From Chloroflexota bacterium (GTDB lineage: Bacteria > Chloroflexota > Anaerolineae > Aggregatilineales > Phototrophicaceae), in NCBI GenBank assembly GCA_020161935.1, contig JAIUNI010000002.1, forward strand, positions 1-64,000: a stretch of DNA of 64,000 nt, in the 5' to 3' direction. Numbering within the stretch: position 1 is the stretch's first letter; each line of letters begins with the position of its first letter. Below the pieces are notes generated by a model. That model made no database searches and was not told where the DNA came from. It saw nothing but the letters and a program-made list of their open reading frames with translations. Position numbers and translations under genes: made by a program. Below, piece by piece: positions 8,830-16,135 of this stretch.

Positions 8830-9462
8830 TTAATCAAAATCGGTGGGCCAGTCGGGGTGGCGGTCGTGTTCAAAGAAGCGGTAAAGCTGCTTGAGTGTGA
8901 CGCGACCGATGGAAAGTTCGAGCGAACCGAGTTCGGCTTCGGTGAACCAACCGGTTTCCTCGGTCTCGACATTGGCAACCAAATGCTGAACCTCGTCTAC
9001 CAATTCACAGCGAAAAAAGACTTTATAGGCGTGGAAAATGTAGGGGGTGTGAGCGTGTTTATTCCGGTCATACAGCGCCAGCAGCTTGACCGCCCGCGCT
9101 GTGTAGCCAGCTTCCTCTTCGATTTCGCGCTCAGTGGCTAACGCGGGAGACTCGCCAACATCTGCCCAACCACCCGGCAGCGTCCAGCGCCCAGCATCCA
9201 GCTTCTCGCGCACCAGCAGCATTTTACCCCCATGAATGACGACACCGCGTACATCAACCTTCGGCGTAGCGTAGCCCTGCTGCTGGTCAAATAACTTTTC
9301 GAGTCCGTCCACCTGCCCCATGCCGCCCGCCGATAACATTTCGGCGGCGATGGCAGCAACTTGGTTATAGCGATCACGGTCGAAGTCGTTGGCGGCGAAG
9401 GTGAGGCCCGTTTGGGCAAGCGCCTGCAACCGCTGCGCCCAATTTAACCATGTGTCGGACAT
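8830..9462 (-). CDS. Nudix hydrolase
   Basis: The 210-residue protein carries a complete Nudix box (G-x5-E-x7-REIEEEAG) beginning at about residue 97 (GWADVGE ... REIEEEAGY), which binds the catalytic divalent metal. The preceding PKVDVRGVVIHGGKMLLVREK strand and the long helical N-terminal domain (residues 1-60) are typical of the ADP-ribose pyrophosphatase/YjhB-like Nudix group with an extra N-terminal domain. It hydrolyses a nucleoside diphosphate linked to some moiety; the substrate is not predictable. The Shine-Dalgarno is weak and the promoter lies in the AT-rich spacer to its right. It probably forms its own transcription unit. Confidence 0.88.
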   Translation of the reverse strand: MSDTWLNWAQRLQALAQTGLTFAANDFDRDRYNQVAAIAAEMLSAGGMGQVDGLEKLFDQQQGYATPKVDVRGVVIHGGKMLLVREKLDAGRWTLPGGWADVGESPALATEREIEEEAGYTARAVKLLALYDRNKHAHTPYIFHAYKVFFRCELVDEVQHLVANVETEETGWFTEAELGSLELSIGRVTLKQLYRFFEHDRHPDWPTDFD

Positions 9463-9749
9463 TTTTATTTACACTTTCAAAAACAAATGTTGTGGTTGAC
9501 GTTTGCCTTTATGATGCGTTTCTTTTTACGAAATGTGTAGGCCGATTATCACGTTCTTCGTACTATTCGTTTTATACTTGTTTTATTCTGTTTGTTTTTT
9601 ATGATCTTCTATTAGTATGCCGTAGGAAGCCGTAAAACCGCATCTATAAAATGTGAAAGATTTACGAAATTTAGATGAGGATGCCGTAATATCACCACTC
9701 ATAAAGCGTTAAAACAGGTCTGAGCCGGTACTCATACATTCGGTTCGGA
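9463..9749. other. AT-rich divergent intergenic region, no gene seen
   Basis: The spacer between the leftward Nudix gene and the rightward AHSA1 gene is markedly AT-rich. It repeats short GCCGTA motifs (near 9610, 9620 and 9684). I see no coding frame with a convincing ribosome-binding site. It must hold the promoters of both flanking genes. Confidence 0.5.
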
Positions 9750-9778
9750 TTGCACTATAGTAGAGTTAAACCTATACT
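9750..9778 (+). promoter_or_regulatory. Sigma-70-type promoter
   Basis: TTGCAC (9750-9755) and TATACT (9773-9778) are separated by exactly 17 bases, about 40 bases upstream of the AHSA1 start codon. The match to the housekeeping consensus is good. The transcription start would fall near 9785. Confidence 0.6.
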
Positions 9779-9817
9779 AAGTGCAACTAAAAAGTTACAC
9801 ATAGAGGTGATTAGGGT

Positions 9818-10240
9818 ATGGATAAACTCACGGTCGAGCGCAGTATTTGGATCGCCGCAACGGCAGAACGGGTTTGGCAAGCGATTACTGATCCGCAGCA
9901 ACTGGGTAAGTGGTGGCCGCCGGATGAGTGGTCGATCTCTGCACTGCAAATCGGCGGGAAAGTGCAATTCGGCAACGAGGATGCGGCTTATGCGACGATT
10001 GCGGTTATCGACCCACCGCGTGAGTTCGCCCTCCAATGGCAAACCAACGAAAAATTTCCCTCGACAAGTATGTTCACGAGTATGCGATTGAATACCGAAA
10101 ACGGCGGCACCCGTTTAAATGTGACCGAAGGTGGATTCGAAACGCTGCCGGAGGACATCCGCGAAGAACGGGCCAAGCAAACCGGCGACGGGTATACATT
10201 GGTGCTGCAAGATTTGAAGGCGTACGTGGAACAAGAATAG
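9818..10240 (+). CDS. AHSA1/SRPBCC domain protein
   Basis: The 140-residue protein is a single START-like SRPBCC fold of the AHSA1 (Hsp90-activator-homology) branch. It opens with the usual VERSIWIAATAERVWQAITDP and has the tryptophan-rich LGKWWPPDEW at about residues 29-38. Members bind small hydrophobic ligands or act as stress-related accessory factors; bacterial ones are often of unknown role. It has its own promoter at 9750-9778 and an AGAGGTGATTAGGGT leader before ATG. No operon partner is visible. Confidence 0.85.
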   Translation: MDKLTVERSIWIAATAERVWQAITDPQQLGKWWPPDEWSISALQIGGKVQFGNEDAAYATIAVIDPPREFALQWQTNEKFPSTSMFTSMRLNTENGGTRLNVTEGGFETLPEDIREERAKQTGDGYTLVLQDLKAYVEQE

Positions 10241-10580
10241 AAAGGACCCCTCCGTCGCTGACGCGACACCTCCCACGCAAGCGATGGAGGCGCAAATACG
10301 CGGGAGGGTCTCAGCCCCTCCCCTACAGGAGAACAATACGCGACCTAAAAACGGTGAGATAAAAGTTAGATGCGTATTGAAAGTAATGCGAATGGATTAA
10401 ATCCATTGCCTATATGAAACAAGGTGGTTGTTGCTCGCACATTTAAGGCGCAGGGCGTGTTAAGGTATCCCTCATCCCCATACGGCACAATAGGCGGAAC
10501 TACATGCCAAAATAACGACGAGTAGCACCTCACACGCTTCCCAAGTGAGCGTAGAGTGAAACTGTGGAAAAGGACACACC
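10241..10580. other. Intergenic region with a degenerate hairpin repeat
   Basis: Positions 10245-10335 hold a pyrimidine-rich repeat (CCCCTCC...ACGCAAGCGATGGAGG...CCCCTCCCCTACAGGAG) resembling the pieces at 8750-8790 and 14990-15030. The rest (10336-10580) is the leader of the pyruvate-kinase-like gene. No further gene is evident. Confidence 0.5.
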
Positions 10581-12071
10581 ATGCAAACCCAGACAGCCCA
10601 ACCCCTCACTGATACTAGACCGTATGAGTTGCTCAATACGCTACGTGACCTGCGCCAAGATATTTGCGACGAAGGCAACGAAATCTTCGCCCGCTGGCGA
10701 CCGAGCATCGGCAACCGGCATTTCCTCCTGAGCGCACGCAACCTAGCGCTGTATCTGGCGCTGCGGAAGCGCGACCTGCGCCCCTTACAAGCAGACCTGA
10801 CCCCGTGGGGGTTGTCATCATTGGGGCGAATTGAGGCGCGGGTGATGCCGAACCTCGACGCGGTGATTTCAACGTTGGGGGCGGTGTGCGGCGAGGATAT
10901 TCCACGCCCAAAGGCCAACTCATTCGCGCGGGGTGAACGGCTGCTTTACCGGCAGACGGAGAATGTCTTCGGCGAGCCGCCAGCGGAACGGCGTGTGCGG
11001 ATTATGGTGACGATGCCGAGTGAGGCAGCGCACAGTTACACATTCGTCCGCGATCTACTGCAACACGGGATGAACTGCATTCGCATTAACTGCGCCCACG
11101 ATACGCCGGACGCATGGGGGGCGATGATCGGGCATTTGCGCCGGGCGGAGGCGGAAACCGGACGGCGGTGCAAGGTATCAATGGATTTGGGCGGCCCGAA
11201 AATCCGTACCCAGAATATCATCATGCCGGAAAAAGGTCGCCTGAAAGTGGGTGATACACTGCGGCTGACGAAGGATAAGCCTAAAGAATCGGAGGACTTC
11301 CCCGTCCAAGCGCAGTGTTCACTGGCGCACATTTTCGAGGCGGTGGAAGCGGGTGAGCAGGTGTGGATTGACGACGGCAAGCTCGGCTGTGTGGTGGAAG
11401 ACGCTGACGGGGATATGCTGGTGCTGCGGGTGACACACGCCAGCCAAAAAGGCGAAAAGTTGAAGGCGGAAAAAGGCATCAACTTCCCTGATACCGAGTT
11501 AACGATTCCGGCGCTGACGGAGCAAGACCTGCTCGACCTCGACTTCGTGGCACAGAACGCGGACATCATTAATTACTCGTTCGTGCAGGACGCGAATGAC
11601 GTGATGCTGCTGCAACAGGCACTGGCGGAACGGCTGGAAGACCCAAGCAAGATTGCTATCGTGGCGAAGGTGGAAACCCGGCGGGCGGTGACTAATCTGC
11701 CGGAAATTATGGTGCAGGCGGCGGGTCAACAGCCATTGGGTGTGATGATCGCGCGAGGGGACTTGGCAGTGGAGATTGGTTATCAACGGCTGGCGGAGAT
11801 GCAAGAGCAAATCCTGTGGTTGTGCGAGGCGGCGCATGTGCCGGTGATCTGGGCGACGCAGGTGTTGGAAAATCTCGTCAAGAAGGGGCGGCCTTCCCGC
11901 GCGGAGATGACGGACGCGGCGATGTCCGAACGGTCGGAATGCGTGATGCTGAACAAGGGACCGTATATCCGCGAGGCGGTGACGATCCTTGATGATGTGC
12001 TGCAACGGATGTCGGCGCACCAGTCGAAGAAGACGGCGCAGCTTCGGGCGCTGCAATCGTGGCAGAATTAG
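10581..12071 (+). CDS. Pyruvate kinase-like enzyme, atypical
   Basis: The 496-residue protein has a pyruvate-kinase barrel placed C-terminal to an unusual helical extension of about 135 residues. In the barrel, RIMVTMPSEAA and CIRINCAHDTPDAW match the first strands and the 'NxSHG' region. SMDLGGPKIRT is the conserved substrate-binding segment, VAKVETRRAVTNLPEI carries the catalytic KxE, and GVMIARGDLAVEIGYQRLAEMQ corresponds to the metal/phosphate-binding MVARGDLGVE block. The C-terminal allosteric domain is absent, and the usual MLSGETAxGxYP reads MLNKGPYIREA. It is therefore probably a divergent family member, perhaps with altered substrate or regulation. ATG 10581 has a weak Shine-Dalgarno. 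Confidence 0.8.
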   Translation: MQTQTAQPLTDTRPYELLNTLRDLRQDICDEGNEIFARWRPSIGNRHFLLSARNLALYLALRKRDLRPLQADLTPWGLSSLGRIEARVMPNLDAVISTLGAVCGEDIPRPKANSFARGERLLYRQTENVFGEPPAERRVRIMVTMPSEAAHSYTFVRDLLQHGMNCIRINCAHDTPDAWGAMIGHLRRAEAETGRRCKVSMDLGGPKIRTQNIIMPEKGRLKVGDTLRLTKDKPKESEDFPVQAQCSLAHIFEAVEAGEQVWIDDGKLGCVVEDADGDMLVLRVTHASQKGEKLKAEKGINFPDTELTIPALTEQDLLDLDFVAQNADIINYSFVQDANDVMLLQQALAERLEDPSKIAIVAKVETRRAVTNLPEIMVQAAGQQPLGVMIARGDLAVEIGYQRLAEMQEQILWLCEAAHVPVIWATQVLENLVKKGRPSRAEMTDAAMSERSECVMLNKGPYIREAVTILDDVLQRMSAHQSKKTAQLRALQSWQN

Positions 12072-12109
12072 GTTCGAAAACGGCGTAAGTGAACGCACAG
12101 GCGTATACC

Positions 12110-12330
12110 AAATATGCAGCAAGTTTAGAATTATTTAGGTGGCAGCAATTGCCATAGGATAACCCCACAAGTGGACTATAGACCCTATGGCAAGGCGAAT
12201 ATCCCCTGCCCAAAAGGACTTCCTTCGGTCGTAAACGGGAATGCTTGGAAAGTTTCGTACTTAACAAGATGGCTGTGGAGAAGAAGCGGCGGACAGCCTG
12301 TCTGCTGTCGCTACGAGCGTGGGGATGATG
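12110..12330. repeat. Dispersed structured repeat, copy 2 (family 2)
   Basis: This has the same module order as 2083-2300: GCAGCAAGTTTAG, a stem TTGCCATAGG/CCTATGGCAA, an inner CCAC-AA-GTGG hairpin, and then a GGACAGC/GCTGTC hairpin followed by GCTACGAGCGTGG. The stems differ from copy 1 in sequence yet still pair (CCAGCGG/CCGCTGG versus CCATAGG/CCTATGG). This accounts for most of the spacer 12072-12366; no gene is supported there. Confidence 0.7.
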
Positions 12331-12366
12331 TTGATTGATGGTACGGATGCTGCTTCCCTACAAGTA

Positions 12367-13305
12367 TCAACCGTTTGGGGTATCGGTGCGAGGGGGGTAC
12401 TGCTCGAAAACCCAGCGAAACATGGTGTAGCGGGCGGCGATACCAGCATGTTCGTCGTAACGGGCGAAGGTTTGGGCGACGAGTTCGGGCGGGATGCGAC
12501 CGCTGCCACCGAGCAAGTAGCGGTTGGTGGCAGCTTGGAGAACCAAATCATTATAGGCGACCCAATCGGTATAACCGAAGGCGCGTTCGAGGGTAACGGC
12601 GGCTGTCCAATGGCCGATGCCTTTGATGGCGGTCAGGCGCTGGTAGGCTTCGGTGGGCGATAGCTGGCCTAAGCGTTCCACATCTAATGTGCCATTCGCG
12701 ATTTGCGCGGCAAGGTCGATCATGAGCGCCATCCGTTTGAAGGTGATTTTTAGCGGCAGCAGATCGTCCACGGTGGCGGCGGCGATTTGCGAGGGGGTCG
12801 GGAAGGCGAAGTGAACGCGACCTGTGTACTCGATAGTGTTACCCGCCCATTCAACCAGCCAGCGCTGCGCCTTTTGCGCCGTGACCCAGCTTATTTGCTG
12901 TTCGATGACGGTTTGCATAAGCGCTTCGAACACAGTGGCGGTGCGGATTTCTGGCAAGCCGAGCAAGGGCGCGACGACAGCCCACAAGCCCATGTCTAAC
13001 TGTGCCGCGTCGTAAAAGCCGTTCCACTGATGGGTTAAAGGGAGAACGTGCTGAATGGTATCCAGCAATTCGGTGTCATCCACCGTGCCGCGACTGGCGG
13101 CTACATGCACATCCAACCGGGGCATATCAGGCGCACCGCTGCCGGTGACCCGCAGCAGCGCCAAGCCATCTACCGATTTGACGACGCGCCAGAAGGCACC
13201 GTCGGCGACGATATTGAGCGTCGGATGGGCAAAGCGCGTGAGGAAATCTAGCAGCAGCGGGAAGTTATAGGGCGGCATGGGGTGCAGGGTGGCAAGATGA
13301 CGCAT
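12367..13305 (-). CDS. DNA-3-methyladenine glycosylase II-like (AlkA family)
   Basis: The start ATG 13305 (after AAGAG) gives a 312-residue protein; an open upstream extension overlapping the lipoprotein gene is not credible. The C-terminal half holds the helix-hairpin-helix glycosylase core: LTAIKGIGHWTAAV is the hairpin, and the downstream YNDLVLQAA contains the Asp that activates the base-excision reaction. VIEQQISWVTAQKAQRWL corresponds to the helix that precedes the fold. The N-terminal half resembles the AlkA-type accessory domain. The expected role is excision of alkylated purines in base-excision repair. It may share a leftward transcript with the lipoprotein gene upstream (31-base gap). 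Confidence 0.82.
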   Translation of the reverse strand: MRHLATLHPMPPYNFPLLLDFLTRFAHPTLNIVADGAFWRVVKSVDGLALLRVTGSGAPDMPRLDVHVAASRGTVDDTELLDTIQHVLPLTHQWNGFYDAAQLDMGLWAVVAPLLGLPEIRTATVFEALMQTVIEQQISWVTAQKAQRWLVEWAGNTIEYTGRVHFAFPTPSQIAAATVDDLLPLKITFKRMALMIDLAAQIANGTLDVERLGQLSPTEAYQRLTAIKGIGHWTAAVTLERAFGYTDWVAYNDLVLQAATNRYLLGGSGRIPPELVAQTFARYDEHAGIAARYTMFRWVFEQYPPRTDTPNG

Positions 13306-13336
13306 TGATAAACTCTTAATGGTCGTGCTTCTGTAG

Positions 13337-14233
13337 TTAGTACGGGCCGAACGCGCGATTATCGGATAGCAGGATGAAGACCTGTCCGCTGCTGCCATCC
13401 GCAAGCAAGCTGCCGTTCTGGAACTTCTGCATGACCAGCTTACTCCCTTGCTCACCCGTACGCGCAAAGCCGAGCGAGGCTTCCACACCGGGCAGACCCC
13501 GCCAGACCGCACCAAAACCCAACGAGGGAGCCATCATACCTTCCGGCACGATAATGTCCCCCGGCTGCACAGGCGGCGCGTTGGGTGAGTACCACATGCG
13601 GCTTTCGGCAGGTGCAATCGCCCAAATTTCGCCGGTGGGTATGAAGTACATCACCCCGCGTTCGAACAGTTGGAACGTTCCGGTAAATTCCTTGCCGCCT
13701 TCAATCGGGCAGCCGAGCGCGATACTGGCTTCCACATTTTCCGCCCAGCGCGTGCCGAACAAGACATCGGCTTGCGCGGGACAAACTGGCCCTGCCACTA
13801 ATGTGACCGAGACACTGGAGGTCGGCGCACCGAGCAGCGCAGGCGGGATGACCGCCCCACCATCCCCTACCGTTTCCACCTCGCCGAGAAATACACCGAT
13901 ATAGGGTGTGGCGGTGGCAGTTGGTATGACGACAGCGGTGGCAGTGGGCGGGTTGGCGGCTGCCAGTGCCTGCTGCTGTTCAGCGTTGGGCGTGGGCGAG
14001 ATCGCCACCGTCACCAGTATCTTGGGCTGCACGGCGGGCGGCGTAAAGGTTGCTTCCGTCGGCGCATTGCTCGTACATGCTCCTATTAATAGTACGACCA
14101 GCATACCGCCCACCAGTGACCTGAGGGTGGATTTGAGCTTCCGACCAACGGCGGATAAACACTTCTCGTCCCGGGGACGCGCCTCATTTTCGGTTTGCAG
14201 CTTGAAACTTTGCACTTTAAACTGCTTATCCAC
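13337..14233 (-). CDS. Lipoprotein, hypothetical
   Basis: The 298-residue product starts at a GTG that overlaps the stop of the upstream membrane-protein gene by 8 bases, so translation is probably coupled. A long N-terminal region precedes a hydrophobic segment ending in the lipobox LIGAC (about residues 49-53); an internal start nearer the signal is possible. The mature protein has a Pro/Thr/Ala-rich linker (TATAVVIPTATATP) and a C-terminal domain with a WYSPN...PPVQPGD segment and no recognised motif. Genomic position suggests a role at the cell surface with the two glycosyltransferase-like membrane proteins upstream. Confidence 0.7.
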   Translation of the reverse strand: MDKQFKVQSFKLQTENEARPRDEKCLSAVGRKLKSTLRSLVGGMLVVLLIGACTSNAPTEATFTPPAVQPKILVTVAISPTPNAEQQQALAAANPPTATAVVIPTATATPYIGVFLGEVETVGDGGAVIPPALLGAPTSSVSVTLVAGPVCPAQADVLFGTRWAENVEASIALGCPIEGGKEFTGTFQLFERGVMYFIPTGEIWAIAPAESRMWYSPNAPPVQPGDIIVPEGMMAPSLGFGAVWRGLPGVEASLGFARTGEQGSKLVMQKFQNGSLLADGSSGQVFILLSDNRAFGPY

Positions 14234-16115
14234 ATTCCACCGCCGCGTTAAATGTATATTCGTTTACAAATTCGCCACTTGGAAGCTGGCGATACAACCC
14301 ATAAGCAATGCTGCTGGCTTCCGGCAAACGTGGAAGGCGGTAGACATCGTGGATGACCTCACCTGCATTCCATGTGGTTAGGGGTCGCCAACCATAGACG
14401 GGTGCGGCCTCGTCCGCCTGCCCGATCATCGTGCCACTTGCATCGAGGAGGTGGACGAACACGCTCAAGTCGTGATCCGGCTTTTCCGCCGCTGCCCAAC
14501 CCACCGCGAGGTCAATGGCGTTAGCAGTACAACTCACCTGCACGTTTGTCGCCTCGATGCCACTGATGCTGCCGGTCGCCATTGGCGGCGTGATGGCAAT
14601 GGTCACCAACTCCGGCGCAGCGGCGTGGAGATAAACGGGCTGCCCTAACTGCGCTTCCCACCAGCTTACAGGTCGATTGTAAAACGTAAAATCGGCTGTG
14701 ACCAACTCTCGCCCCTGCTCGACCGCTAAGGCTTTGAAATCGGCCTTATGGTTGACCAGTGTTATATCGGGCAGTTCGCCGAGGACATCATGGGCAAAAC
14801 CCGCCGCAAAGTAACGCGGCCCCCAATCGAGCATCAGCACCGAACCCGGCGGCGTACCCCTAGCGAGTTCAATGGTTTGCAAACCGGTGGGGTTGGTGGT
14901 CATCTCGTGGATGAAGGCAAGGTTCCGGGTGATTAAGGTGGCGGCAAAGAGGAGGGCGACACCTATGAATAACGCTACGGCGAACCCCCTCCTCAATCCT
15001 CCCCCGTAAACGGTGGAGGAAGTTTCATTTCTTTGTGTTGTTTGCACCTTTGTGGACAGGAAGGTGAAAAGGGCTTCGGCAAGGAGCAGCCAGCCGAACG
15101 CGAGGGATAAGGTTATGGGGAGGATGAGGGCTGAGAGGACATCGGTATACAGCAGCACATGGAAGGCATAGGCCACGCCGCCGCTGAGGAGCATGGTGAC
15201 AGCGACCTTACGCCGCGCGGGGTTCCACAGCGCCAGCAGTAAACCGATTAGGCCGAGGATCACCCCAACGAGCGTTAGATCGGTCACCAACACGGTATTC
15301 ACGAGGTTGAGGTTGGCTAGCAGGCCGGCATTGGTGGACGGCGCACCGATAAAGCGGGAGGCTTCGCGACCCAAGAACTGATCCCAGAAGCCATCCCACG
15401 TCCCCGGTTCGCCATAAACCCATTTCGCGTTAGCCCATGCCCGCAGCGGGAGATAGGCGTACTGCACGAAACCGAGCAAACCCAGCAAGCCACTGATGAC
15501 AAGCCGCCGAACGACAACCATATAACCCCGGCTTATGCTCTTTGTGGAGGCAAAAATTTCGCCCCACACGGCATAGACCAGCGCGGGGGCGGCCATCGCA
15601 ATCGCCCGATGGTGGAACGCGCCGATGCCACCGAGCAGCGCCAACCAATACACGCGCCCACGAATGGGCTTCTGCCAAAGGGCGATCAACAGGAGCGCGG
15701 CGAGGAACATGAGGCCAAAGGAATAGACTTCGGCAATGGCGGCATGTACCCAAACGGTGCGGGTTAGGCCGAACAGCACAACCATTCCGGCAGACAGCCA
15801 CGCCTTGCCCGTCACTTCGAGGGCGAGGCGGAAGATCAAGGCGAGGGCGACAAGCGCGTAAATAAGCGAGGTGATGGCGGGCGCGGTGGCGGCGCTGACA
15901 CCCAGCAACCGCAGCAGGGCGACGAGGATATTGCTGACGATGACATACAGCGGGTAGCCAGTGGCGTGGAGCGTCCCCCATTGGTTGAGGACGTTCTGCG
16001 TTTCGCCCACGTCGATCATGTAATAATGTTCAGAACCGTTGGGGATGGTTTGGAGAGTGGTGAGGTAAACCACCACGAGAATGAGTAATGCTGCCGCGCC
16101 CAATAATCGTCGCAC
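14226..16115 (-). CDS. DUF2723 membrane protein (GT-C glycosyltransferase-like)
   Basis: The 629-residue protein has about 12 membrane segments in its first 400 residues and a soluble C-terminal domain outside the membrane. The N-terminal loop with DVGE...LHATGYPLYV is the DUF2723 signature. This family is related to the GT-C fold of polyprenyl-phosphate-sugar-dependent glycosyltransferases such as PMT/ArnT. It follows the 16136-18550 gene with a 20-base gap, forming an operon. The coding sequence between about 14985 and 15035 includes a pyrimidine-rich dispersed repeat translated as a cytoplasm-like TTQRNETSSTVYGGGLRRG insert between membrane segments, which looks like an intragenic repeat insertion. 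Confidence 0.8.
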   Translation of the reverse strand: MRRLLGAAALLILVVVYLTTLQTIPNGSEHYYMIDVGETQNVLNQWGTLHATGYPLYVIVSNILVALLRLLGVSAATAPAITSLIYALVALALIFRLALEVTGKAWLSAGMVVLFGLTRTVWVHAAIAEVYSFGLMFLAALLLIALWQKPIRGRVYWLALLGGIGAFHHRAIAMAAPALVYAVWGEIFASTKSISRGYMVVVRRLVISGLLGLLGFVQYAYLPLRAWANAKWVYGEPGTWDGFWDQFLGREASRFIGAPSTNAGLLANLNLVNTVLVTDLTLVGVILGLIGLLLALWNPARRKVAVTMLLSGGVAYAFHVLLYTDVLSALILPITLSLAFGWLLLAEALFTFLSTKVQTTQRNETSSTVYGGGLRRGFAVALFIGVALLFAATLITRNLAFIHEMTTNPTGLQTIELARGTPPGSVLMLDWGPRYFAAGFAHDVLGELPDITLVNHKADFKALAVEQGRELVTADFTFYNRPVSWWEAQLGQPVYLHAAAPELVTIAITPPMATGSISGIEATNVQVSCTANAIDLAVGWAAAEKPDHDLSVFVHLLDASGTMIGQADEAAPVYGWRPLTTWNAGEVIHDVYRLPRLPEASSIAYGLYRQLPSGEFVNEYTFNAAVECG

Positions 16116-16135
16116 CCTTTGTTCCCTCGATCTCT

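Noticed and set aside
13306..13515. N-terminal extension of the DNA glycosylase frame
   Set aside because: It overlaps the lipoprotein gene on the same strand and has Ser/Arg-rich shadow-like composition.
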